Part shown: positions 29,478-37,298 of the stretch, in pieces
How positions within the stretch are numbered: the stretch's first letter is position 1
Layout of the letters: every line of letters starts with the position of its first letter
Source of the DNA: Luteimonas saliphila
GTDB lineage: Bacteria > Pseudomonadota > Gammaproteobacteria > Xanthomonadales > Xanthomonadaceae
DNA: 64,000 nt
Direction: 5' to 3'
Assembly (NCBI RefSeq): GCF_016774335.1
Contig: NZ_JAETWA010000047.1
Location: 292,195 to 356,194 of the forward strand
Position numbers and translations under genes: made by a program
Notes under the pieces: model-generated
Told to the model about the DNA's origin: nothing
The model's database searches: none
The model's input: only the letters and a program-made list of their open reading frames with translations

Positions 29478-31079
29478 ATGCGATCGGCACGTCGCCGCCT
29501 CCTGCTTGCCGCCGCGGGCGGCATCGGCGCTGCGCTGGTCCCCGTCACCGGCGCGTTCGCCGCACCGTCGCCCGCGCATGCGCTCGCCCGCGTACGCGGC
29601 GGCCGCGTCGCCGGCGAGCGGGCGCATGGCGTGCACGTGTTCCGCGGGCTGCGCTATGGCGCCGATACCACGCAACGACGCTTCCTGCCGGCGCTGCGCG
29701 AGCCGCCCTGGCGCGGCGTGCACGACGCGACCGCGTTCGGCGCGTCAGCGCCGCAGCGCGGCGGCGACGGACCCGGCAGCGAGGACTGCCTGTTCCTCAA
29801 CGTGTGGACGCCCGCGCTGCGCGACGACGCGCGACGCCCGGTCCTGGTCTACCTGCACGGCGGTGGCTACAACACCGGCTCGGGCAGCGATCCACTGTAC
29901 GACGGCACGCGCCTGTGCCGGCGCGGCGACGTGGTGGTGGTCACGCTCAACCATCGCCTCAACGCGTTCGGCTACCTGCACCTGGCCGAGCTGCTGGGTC
30001 CGGAGTACGCGGCTTCGGGCAACGTCGGCCAGCTCGACCTGGTGCAGGCGCTGCGCTGGATACGCGAGCACGCACTGGAGTTCGGCGGCGATCCCGGCAA
30101 TGTCACCGTGTTCGGGCAATCGGGCGGCGGCGCCAAGATCGCCACGCTGATGGCGATGCCTTCCGCGCGCGGCCTGTTCCATCGCGCCTGGACGATGAGC
30201 GGCCAGCAGGTCACCGCCGCGGGACCGCGCGCCGCCGATGGACGCGCCCGCATCTTCCTCGACGCGCTGGGGCTGCAGCCGGCGGACGCGGCTCGTCTGC
30301 GCACCCTGCCCGTCGGCGCGCTACTGCAGGCGCAGTCGGTGCGCGACCCGTCCCGCATCGAGGACACGGCGCTGTACTTCGGACCGGTAGCCGACGGCGA
30401 GGCGTTGCCGCGCCACCCGTTCTGGCCGGATGCGCCGCCGCAGTCGGCGCGACTGCCGATGGTGATCGGCAACACCCGCGACGAAACCCGCGCCTTCCTC
30501 GGCAGCGATCCGGCGCACCACGCGCTCGACTGGGACAGCCTCCCCGAGCCGTTGCGCAGGCACCAGTATGTGGATCTCGATCCCGCCCTCGTCATCGCCG
30601 GATACCGGCGCATGTATCCGCGTTACACGCCGTCCGAGGTGTTCTTCGCCGCGACCACCGCCGGCCGTTCCTGGCGCGGCGCGCTTGAGGAACTCGAGGC
30701 GCGCGCACGCGACGGCCACGCCAATACCTGGGCCTACCAGCTCGACTGGTACCCGCGCGATGTCGATCCGGACGGACGGATGCGTGCCTTCCACACGCTC
30801 GACATCGCGCTGGTGTTCGACAACATCGCGCAACCCCACGCACGCACCGGCACGTCCGGCGACGCACAGCGCGTTGCCGACGCGATGGCCGATGCGCTGC
30901 TCGCCTTCGCCAGGAACGGCAACCCGGGCATCGGCGCGACCGCGGACTGGGCGCCCTGGTCGCAGGAACGCGGCGAAACGATGGTGTTCGCCGATGCGCC
31001 TCGCATGGCGTTCGATCCGCGCGGCGACGAACGCCGGCTCTACCGACAAGCGCCGTTCGTCCAGCGCGGCACGCTCTAG
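29478..31079 (+). CDS. Type B carboxylesterase, twin-arginine exported
   Basis: A 533-residue alpha/beta hydrolase of the carboxylesterase/para-nitrobenzyl esterase family. The N-terminus MRSARRRLLLAAAGGIG is a twin-arginine-type signal. It has GSEDCLFLNVWTP, the oxyanion-hole YLHGGGYNTGS, the nucleophile elbow FGQSGGGAKIATLM and the catalytic His near RAFHTLDIALVFDN. Enzymes of this family occur in pectin and hemicellulose loci, where they remove acyl or methyl groups, but the exact substrate is unknown. It is tightly coupled to the lyase upstream and converges with a second lyase gene. Confidence 0.88.
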   Translation: MRSARRRLLLAAAGGIGAALVPVTGAFAAPSPAHALARVRGGRVAGERAHGVHVFRGLRYGADTTQRRFLPALREPPWRGVHDATAFGASAPQRGGDGPGSEDCLFLNVWTPALRDDARRPVLVYLHGGGYNTGSGSDPLYDGTRLCRRGDVVVVTLNHRLNAFGYLHLAELLGPEYAASGNVGQLDLVQALRWIREHALEFGGDPGNVTVFGQSGGGAKIATLMAMPSARGLFHRAWTMSGQQVTAAGPRAADGRARIFLDALGLQPADAARLRTLPVGALLQAQSVRDPSRIEDTALYFGPVADGEALPRHPFWPDAPPQSARLPMVIGNTRDETRAFLGSDPAHHALDWDSLPEPLRRHQYVDLDPALVIAGYRRMYPRYTPSEVFFAATTAGRSWRGALEELEARARDGHANTWAYQLDWYPRDVDPDGRMRAFHTLDIALVFDNIAQPHARTGTSGDAQRVADAMADALLAFARNGNPGIGATADWAPWSQERGETMVFADAPRMAFDPRGDERRLYRQAPFVQRGTL

Positions 31080-31207
31080 AGCCGCGCCGGACCAGAACCG
31101 GCCAGGAGCGCTGGCACCTCGGCGACTCGCCGTCATCGCAGGCTTGACGCGCGTCTGCCACGATTCCCGATTCGCCCGCCGCTCGGACGCGGCACGCGCA
31201 CGTCCGC

Positions 31208-32563
31208 TCAATCGAACGGGCCCGCCCCGCGCGCCACCATGGCCGGCACCTTCGAGGTCGGCGCCACCGGCCCGTGCAGTACCGGCACCCAGTCCACGCC
31301 CGCCACCAGCGTATCGCCGTTCGCCGCATTGAACGCTGCGAGCACGTCGACCGCATTGCGCGCGGTCACGCCATTCACGTAGCTGCCCTCGGCGTGGATG
31401 CTCTGGCCGTTGAAGCGCTCGATGAACAGGTCCGGCGTCACCGCCCCCGGCACACGGAAGTGGTTGTTCTCCGCGAAGATCTGCGACTCGACGCCCACGC
31501 CCCAGCTGTAGCCGTAGCGCACCGCCCCCGCGGCCGTGAGCACGTAGGCGTTGTTGTAGACATGCACCTGTCCGTAGCGCACGCGCGGCACGCGCTGGTC
31601 GAGGTCCTCGAACAGGTTGTGGTGCAAGGTCAACCGCAGCTTGCCGCGATCGGCGCTCGCGCCATCCGAGGAGCCGACCAGCATCGCCTTGTCGTGGTCG
31701 CGGAAGTGGTTCCAGGAAATGGTGACGAGATCCGAGGCGTTGGTGACGTCGAGAAAGCCGTCGTGCACCTGGTAGAGCCGGCCGAAGTACACCGGCAGGC
31801 GGTCGTCCGCGGTCTGGATGTCGGCGAAGCGGTTGTGGTCGATCCACACGTGCGTGGCATTGCGCACCGAGATGGTGTCGTACAGGGCGTTCCAGTTGCC
31901 CTGTGCACCGTCGCCCGGCGACCACTGCGGAAAGCAATCGAACGTATCCTCGAACGTGAGGTTTCGGATGATCACGTTCATCGGCGTGTTGCCGCTGGTG
32001 CTGCCCGGGCGGATGTCGAACCAGGCGCCGCGCACGCGCGCGTCGCCGCCGACGCCGACGATGGTGGTGTTGGCGGGGATCCGGATGCGTACGCGCGACT
32101 GTTGCGCCGCGGCCGAGGCCGCGCGTGCCCGCTCCAGCGGGCCGTCGGGATCCACGCGGCCCCAGGTCGCCGGGTCGTACGCGGCGAGGAAGGCATCGAG
32201 CGAGTACGGCGTTCCGGATTCTGGATCGGCGCGATGGTAGTCGCTGCACTGCAGCGCATCGCCCTGCGCGTCGACATTGGCATCGAGAACGCCCTCGATC
32301 TCTATGATCTTCGGCGTGGCGTCGGGATAGGCGAGCGCGGCGACCAGCGCGTTGCGGTCGCGCACGCGGTGCACGCGCGAAGGCTGCGCCGCGGAACCGC
32401 CGGTGGTGCCCTGCGGCAACGCATCGGTGGGCAGGCTCGCCCACCCGTCGCCTGCGGCGATCGGCTGGCGGCCGAGGCTGGATGGAGACGAGGCCGTCGC
32501 GGACAGCGCGCATAACGCTGCGAGGGACAGGACGACCGGCAGCAGGTGCCTGGTGGTGTTCAT
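31208..32563 (-). CDS. Secreted pectate lyase, PL1 family
   Basis: A 451-residue exported lyase. The signal peptide ends near LCALSATASS. The PL1 right-handed beta-helix is plain: THVWIDHNRFAD (calcium-site region, vWIDH), FLDVTNASDLVTISWNHFRDHDKAMLVG, and LTLHHNLFEDLDQRVPRVRYG, where the catalytic Arg is expected. QVHVYNNAYVL follows. It looks closer to classical PL1 pectate lyases than the lyase at 28.1 kb does. AAGGAAGG lies 6 bases before ATG 32563. It follows the TonB-dependent receptor by about 110 bases on the same strand. Confidence 0.93.
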   Translation of the reverse strand: MNTTRHLLPVVLSLAALCALSATASSPSSLGRQPIAAGDGWASLPTDALPQGTTGGSAAQPSRVHRVRDRNALVAALAYPDATPKIIEIEGVLDANVDAQGDALQCSDYHRADPESGTPYSLDAFLAAYDPATWGRVDPDGPLERARAASAAAQQSRVRIRIPANTTIVGVGGDARVRGAWFDIRPGSTSGNTPMNVIIRNLTFEDTFDCFPQWSPGDGAQGNWNALYDTISVRNATHVWIDHNRFADIQTADDRLPVYFGRLYQVHDGFLDVTNASDLVTISWNHFRDHDKAMLVGSSDGASADRGKLRLTLHHNLFEDLDQRVPRVRYGQVHVYNNAYVLTAAGAVRYGYSWGVGVESQIFAENNHFRVPGAVTPDLFIERFNGQSIHAEGSYVNGVTARNAVDVLAAFNAANGDTLVAGVDWVPVLHGPVAPTSKVPAMVARGAGPFD

Positions 32564-32671
32564 GCGGACCTTCCTTGCGGAGCCCCCCGTTCCACCGGCG
32601 ACACGCCGGCCCGGACCCTTCACGGACGCCGCAGGCCGGCACGGAACTCCGCGCCGGCCTGCTTCACGCGG

Positions 32672-35488
32672 TCAGAACTTGTAGCGGAAGCCGACCATGA
32701 ACTGGCGGCCGGTATGGGTGTAAGCGATTGGCCTGTCGCCTGCCGAATCGATCCACAGATCGCTCCACTCGTCGGTCAGGTTCAGGCCTTCGAGCGAGAT
32801 CGAGAAGTTGTCGTTGAAGTTGTACGCGACCGAGGCATCGACCGTGGTCGTCGCCTTGGTACCCTCCACGTCGCTGCCCTCGCGTCCCGGGATCTGGTTG
32901 AGGTACTCGTCGCGGTAGGCCGCGGACACGCGCGCGGAGAATTTCTGGTTGTCGTAGTAGACAGTGGCATTCCAGGCGTTGTTCGACAGCCCGACCATCG
33001 GTCCCGTGGCCGCTGGCGCACCGGTCGAAGTCAGGTACTGGATCTCCGATTCGACGTACGTGTAGTTCAGCTGGACGCCGAAGTCCTGCCAGATGCCCGG
33101 CAGGAAGGTAAAGGGCTGCTGGTAGCTGATCTCATAGCCGGTCAGGTCGCCGCCCGGGGTGTTGAGCGGCTGCTGGAACACGAAATCGTCGGTCGGGGAC
33201 GCCCCGGTTCCCACCAGCAGCGAGTCCGGCAGTCCCGAGGTATTGAAGGGACGCGTCTCCCGCGAGGTCTGGATGTAGCTGTCGATGTCCTTGTAGAACA
33301 CGCCCAACGACAAAAGCCCCTCGTTGCTGAAGTACCACTCCAGGTTGAGGTCGAGGGTCTTGGCACGGAACGGATCGAGCCGCGGGTTGCCGGTGGTGAC
33401 CGTACGCGCACCGCCGCTGACCGTGACCGTGGCGCCCGGGTTGAGGAAGCCCAGGTTGGGGCGCGACATCACTTCCGCGCCCGACAGCCGCACCAGGAAG
33501 TCCGGCGTCACCTCCGCGATCAGGTTGAACGAGGGCAGCGTGTCGCTGTATTCGTGCACCACGCGGGTCGGCACCGACGCCGGGCCCACGATCGAGAAGC
33601 CGTCGCTGGTGAGCTCGGTGTCGACGCGGCGCACGCCGACGTTGCCACGGAACGGCACGGCGCCGATGTCGAACGAGAAATCGCCCTGGAGGTAGAAGCC
33701 CGTGCTCTGCTCGTTGACCACACGGTTGTTGGCCGCCACCCCGGACAACGTGTTGGACACCGCGTAGATCCCGCTGTTGCTGTAGATGTCGTATGCCCGC
33801 GCGAAGGCGGCCACGTCCGGAACCAGCCAACGGTTGACGCCGCCGGCGCCGATTCCGTAGAGGCCGAACTCGCGCAGCAGGCCTGCCAGCGTGGTGCTGT
33901 CCACGAGCGTGGGCGAAACGCTTTCGGTGGAACGCCGCCATTCGCGGCCGGTATAGGTGTAGTCCTTGTAGTGCACGCCACCCTTGAGCGTGAAGTACGG
34001 CGACGCGTTCCAGGTCAGGTCCACCTGGCCGGTGTCGTACTCGTTACGCGCGTACTGCGGGCGCAGGCGCACCTCGGCCAGCGTCCAGCCGTTGGGGTCG
34101 AGCGGATCCAGCGCGCCATAGTCGAATGCCGGCAGGCGGCTGTTGCCGCGGTAGTCCCACGAGTATCCATCGACATCGAACTTGTCCATGATGATCGTGG
34201 TCTGCACCGGATTGTCGTACTCGGAGCGCGAATTGCCGACCAGTGCATCCAGGGTGAAGGCGTCGTTGAACCTGTGTTTGAGCGTCCAGCCCCACTGCAG
34301 GAAGTCCGTGGTCTGTTCGTCGTAGCGACCTTCCGAGCGGATGTCGACGTTGTCGAACACGCCATACACCAGGTTTCCACGAGAGTCGACCTCACCATCC
34401 AGCACCAAGGTGTTCGGTTTTCCGGTCCGCGGATTGAGCGGCGCGGGGATGTCGTCGGCGGTACTGTTGCCCCGACTGAACGAGACCGCATTCATGTTGT
34501 CCTGCCAGCGGTTCGCGTCGAAGCGCGCGTACAACACGTCGAAGGCGAGTTCAGTCTGGCTGTTCGGCCGGAACTGCAACGAACCGGTGACGCCGACGCG
34601 CTCCTGGTCGTGGACGTAGAGGTTGTACCGCGGGATGCGGGGGTGGAACACGTCGGCGTCGCGCGCGCGCAGGAATGGCGAGGCCGCGCTGAAGTTGCCG
34701 TTCGACGGGCCATTCGCCCAGCGCACCGAGTCGGACCCTTCCTCGACCACCTTGCGGTCGGTGTATGCCACCGACAGCAGCGCGCCGAGCTTGTCGTCGG
34801 CGAAGGTGTTGCTGATCAGGAAGCTGCCGCGCGGATCGGTTTCCTCGAGCAGGTCGTTGTAGCTGGCCTGGCCGCCGATCGACAGGGTGAAGCCGTCGAA
34901 GTCGAACGGACGCGCGGTGCGCAGGTCGACCGTCGCGCCCAGCGACCCCTCCTCGATCTCCGCGGCCGAGGTCTTGCGCACCACGAGCTGGCTGAACAGT
35001 TCGGAGGCGAAGGTATTGAAGTCGAAGCCGCGACCGCGGTTCACGCCACCGGAGGTATCGGTGCCGCCGCCGGTCGACAACGCCTCGATGCCGTTGATGC
35101 GCACGCGGGTGAACTGCGGCCCGAGGCCGCGCACCGAGATGTTGCGGCCCTCGCCGCCCTCGCGGGTGATCGAGACGCCCGGGATGCGCTGCAGCGATTC
35201 GGCCAGGTTGAGATCCGGGAAATCGGCGATGTCCTCGGCGACGATCGCGTCGACCACGCCGCTCTCGCCGCGCTTGATGTCGAGCGCCTTCTCCAGGCTG
35301 GCGCGATAGCCGGTCACGACCATGGTGTCGAGCGTTCGCGCATCCTCCACGGGCGCGGCGGGCGACGCCGGCGCCGCCGGTTCGGCGTCCTGCGCGATCG
35401 CCATCATCGCCTGGGCCTGCAGGGCGAGGCCGATCGAAACGGCCAGCAAGGTAACCGGTGTCTTTTTTCTCTGTGCGACAACTTGCAT
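32672..35488 (-). CDS. TonB-dependent receptor for pectic oligosaccharides
   Basis: A 938-residue outer-membrane receptor that would take up pectin fragments with TonB energy. Signal peptide to about residue 32 (ending MMAIAQDA), TonB-box-like LDTMVVTGYRASLEKAL, then the plug (DIADFPDLNLAESLQRIPGV; GEGRNISVRGLG; VRINGIEALS). The 22-strand barrel region ends FMVGFRYKF. The sequence type (RASLEKALDIKR, SLQRIPGVSI) is that of the sugar-related receptors common in xanthomonads and Caulobacter. GGGAGGGG stands before ATG 35488. A copy of the locus operator lies inside the signal-peptide codons (35450-35463). Confidence 0.93.
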   Translation of the reverse strand: MQVVAQRKKTPVTLLAVSIGLALQAQAMMAIAQDAEPAAPASPAAPVEDARTLDTMVVTGYRASLEKALDIKRGESGVVDAIVAEDIADFPDLNLAESLQRIPGVSITREGGEGRNISVRGLGPQFTRVRINGIEALSTGGGTDTSGGVNRGRGFDFNTFASELFSQLVVRKTSAAEIEEGSLGATVDLRTARPFDFDGFTLSIGGQASYNDLLEETDPRGSFLISNTFADDKLGALLSVAYTDRKVVEEGSDSVRWANGPSNGNFSAASPFLRARDADVFHPRIPRYNLYVHDQERVGVTGSLQFRPNSQTELAFDVLYARFDANRWQDNMNAVSFSRGNSTADDIPAPLNPRTGKPNTLVLDGEVDSRGNLVYGVFDNVDIRSEGRYDEQTTDFLQWGWTLKHRFNDAFTLDALVGNSRSEYDNPVQTTIIMDKFDVDGYSWDYRGNSRLPAFDYGALDPLDPNGWTLAEVRLRPQYARNEYDTGQVDLTWNASPYFTLKGGVHYKDYTYTGREWRRSTESVSPTLVDSTTLAGLLREFGLYGIGAGGVNRWLVPDVAAFARAYDIYSNSGIYAVSNTLSGVAANNRVVNEQSTGFYLQGDFSFDIGAVPFRGNVGVRRVDTELTSDGFSIVGPASVPTRVVHEYSDTLPSFNLIAEVTPDFLVRLSGAEVMSRPNLGFLNPGATVTVSGGARTVTTGNPRLDPFRAKTLDLNLEWYFSNEGLLSLGVFYKDIDSYIQTSRETRPFNTSGLPDSLLVGTGASPTDDFVFQQPLNTPGGDLTGYEISYQQPFTFLPGIWQDFGVQLNYTYVESEIQYLTSTGAPAATGPMVGLSNNAWNATVYYDNQKFSARVSAAYRDEYLNQIPGREGSDVEGTKATTTVDASVAYNFNDNFSISLEGLNLTDEWSDLWIDSAGDRPIAYTHTGRQFMVGFRYKF
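35450..35463. promoter_or_regulatory. Candidate operator inside the receptor signal-peptide codons
   Basis: GGTAACCGGTGTCT matches the kduI operator in 13 of 14 bases. It lies 25-38 bases into the coding region, encoding part of KKTPVTLLA. A repressor here could act as a roadblock, or the match may be chance. Confidence 0.4.
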
Positions 35489-35572
35489 AATTCCCCTCCC
35501 GTGATGTCAGTCGTTGGCCGTTGCGGCGGCTGACAGTTGTAAGTGCTTATGAGATGACGCCCGGCGGGCCCG

Positions 35573-35588
35573 AATGACACCGCTGGCC
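35573..35588. promoter_or_regulatory. Candidate operator between receptor and kdgK
   Basis: AATGACACCGCTGGCC matches the kduI operator in 13 of 16 bases and lies in the divergent region between the TonB-dependent receptor and the KDG kinase. A weak promoter for the kinase could start at the same ATGACA (35574-35579) with TAACAA 16 bases on. Confidence 0.4.
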
Positions 35589-35685
35589 AAAACCCTAACA
35601 AAACCTTGCCCGGCAAGCATGCTGCGACGCAAAACGCCCTGTCGCCGGCGCTGGCCGATGATGCGAGTCCCCAATGGGAGCCCCC

Positions 35686-36711
35686 ATGTCCGCTCGAATC
35701 GCCTGTTTCGGTGAATTGCTGCTCCGCCTCGCCTCCCCCGGGCGCGAACTGATGCTGCAGTCGCCCGCGCTCGAGGTCCGGATCGGCGGGGCGGAAGCCA
35801 ACGTCGGGGTGTCCCTGGCCCGGTTCGGCCACGACGTGGCCATGCTCGGCACCGTCGCCGACAACCCGCTCGGCCGCGCGGCGCTGGGCGAACTGCGCCG
35901 ACACGGCGTGGACACGCGCGCCGTGCGCCTGGCCGGCGGCCGCATGGGCCTGTACTTCCTGGCCACGGGCGCCGGGCACCGGCCGAGCGAGGTGTTGTAC
36001 GACCGCGCCGCATCGGCCTTCGCATCGGCGCCCGCTTCGGACTACGACTGGAACGCGCTGCTTCGCGATACCGCATGGCTGCATCTGTCGGGGGTGACCC
36101 CGGCGCTGGGTGCGGCCACCGCCGCCGCCGCCACGGACGCGGTGCGGGCCGCGGTGGCGTCCGGGGTCCGCGTCTCGTTCGACGGCAACTTCCGGCCGAA
36201 ATTGTGGGCTGCCTGGGACGGCGATCCGGCCACGATCCTGCGCCCGCTGCTGGAAGGCGCACAGATCGCCTTCGCCGACCACCGCGACATCGACGTGGTG
36301 CTGGGCGCGGAGGCCGGCGGCGATGCCGACGCCCACGACCAGCGTTTCGCACGTGCCGCGCGCCGCGCCTTCGACGCCTTCCCCCGGCTGCAGCGCATCG
36401 CCTGCACCACGCGCGCCCAGGCCAGCGTCGAGCACCACGCGCTGGGCGCGTTGATGGCCACGCGCGACGGCGAGCTGCACCGGGTCGAGCCGCGCGAGCT
36501 GCCCGCGATCGTCGACCGGATCGGCGGGGGCGACGCCTTCGCCGCTGGCGTCCTGCATGGCCTGGTGCTGGGCTGGAACGACGCCGACTGCCTGCGCTTC
36601 GGCCATGCCGCCGGCTGCTTGAAGCATGCCGTCCCGGGCGACTTCAACCTGTGCGACGTCGACGACGTGATGGCGCTGGTCCGCGGCGAGCGGCTGGACG
36701 TGAAACGCTGA
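35686..36711 (+). CDS. kdgK: 2-keto-3-deoxygluconate kinase (PfkB family)
   Basis: KdgK phosphorylates 2-keto-3-deoxygluconate to KDPG with ATP. The 341-residue PfkB sugar kinase begins IACFGELLLRLASPG and has GGAEANVGVSLARFG near residue 35 and SFDGNFRPKLW near residue 165. The anion hole and catalytic Asp are in DRIGGGDAFAAGVLHG near residue 280. Linkage to kduI/kduD makes the KDG assignment likely. ATG 35686 has GGGAG at a good distance; ATG 35674 four codons upstream is less well placed. It is divergent from the receptor. Confidence 0.9.
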   Translation: MSARIACFGELLLRLASPGRELMLQSPALEVRIGGAEANVGVSLARFGHDVAMLGTVADNPLGRAALGELRRHGVDTRAVRLAGGRMGLYFLATGAGHRPSEVLYDRAASAFASAPASDYDWNALLRDTAWLHLSGVTPALGAATAAAATDAVRAAVASGVRVSFDGNFRPKLWAAWDGDPATILRPLLEGAQIAFADHRDIDVVLGAEAGGDADAHDQRFARAARRAFDAFPRLQRIACTTRAQASVEHHALGALMATRDGELHRVEPRELPAIVDRIGGGDAFAAGVLHGLVLGWNDADCLRFGHAAGCLKHAVPGDFNLCDVDDVMALVRGERLDVKR

Positions 36712-36904
36712 GGCGCGCCTTGCCACGGGCGGCGGTTGCGCTGCCTACACCACCACCGCACCTGGCTCGGGCGCAGCGGGAACGGTGCGCGTCCGTTCGG
36801 CGTTCCGTGCAGCGGCACCGGTCGAACCCGGGTCCGTCGTCGCGCCTGAAGCCGCTCGTGCAGCCCCGCTCCCCGCAAGAATGCCCCGTTGATCGCCGGG
36901 CTTT

Positions 36905-37290
36905 CCCGGTGGGCCGCAGACTCGAATGCCGGTCCATGCGAAGACGTCGCCCGGGCGTGGTCCCGGGTGCGCTTCGCTTACCCGGGCTACGCCGTGTTCC
37001 GCGTGTAGCCCGGATAAGGCCGCAGGCCGCATCCGGGAAGCCACGGACTCGAAAGCCGGTCCATGCGAAGGCTTCGCCCGGACGTGGTCCCGGGTGCGCT
37101 TCGCTTACCCGGGCTACGCCGTGTTCCGCGCGTAGCCCGGATAAGGCCGCAGGCCGCATCCGGGAAGCCACGGACTCGAAAGCCGGTCCATGCGAAGGCT
37201 TCGCCCGGGCGTGGTCCCGGGTGCGCTTCGCTTACCCGGGCTACGCCGTGTTTCGCGCGTCGCCCGGATAAGGCTGCAGGCCGCATCCAC
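36905..37290. repeat. Three tandem copies of a 127-base REP-containing unit
   Basis: The sequence GCCGGTCCATGCGAAG starts at 36928, 37055 and 37182, a period of exactly 127 bases. Each unit holds two facing palindromic elements: CCCGGGTGCGCTTCGC..CCGGGCTACGC, and GTAGCCCGGATAAGGCCGCA continuing to a CATCC end. Copies 2 and 3 are nearly identical, copy 1 more diverged. The array fills the kdgK-sppA gap of nearly 590 bases; the first ~190 bases of that gap (36712-36904) show nothing else. Confidence 0.9.
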
Positions 37291-37298
37291 GCGTCACA

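Noticed and set aside
36905..37290. CRISPR array
   Set aside because: The repeated unit is 127 bases with no short repeat/unique spacer pattern, copies 2 and 3 are almost identical throughout, and no cas gene is near.
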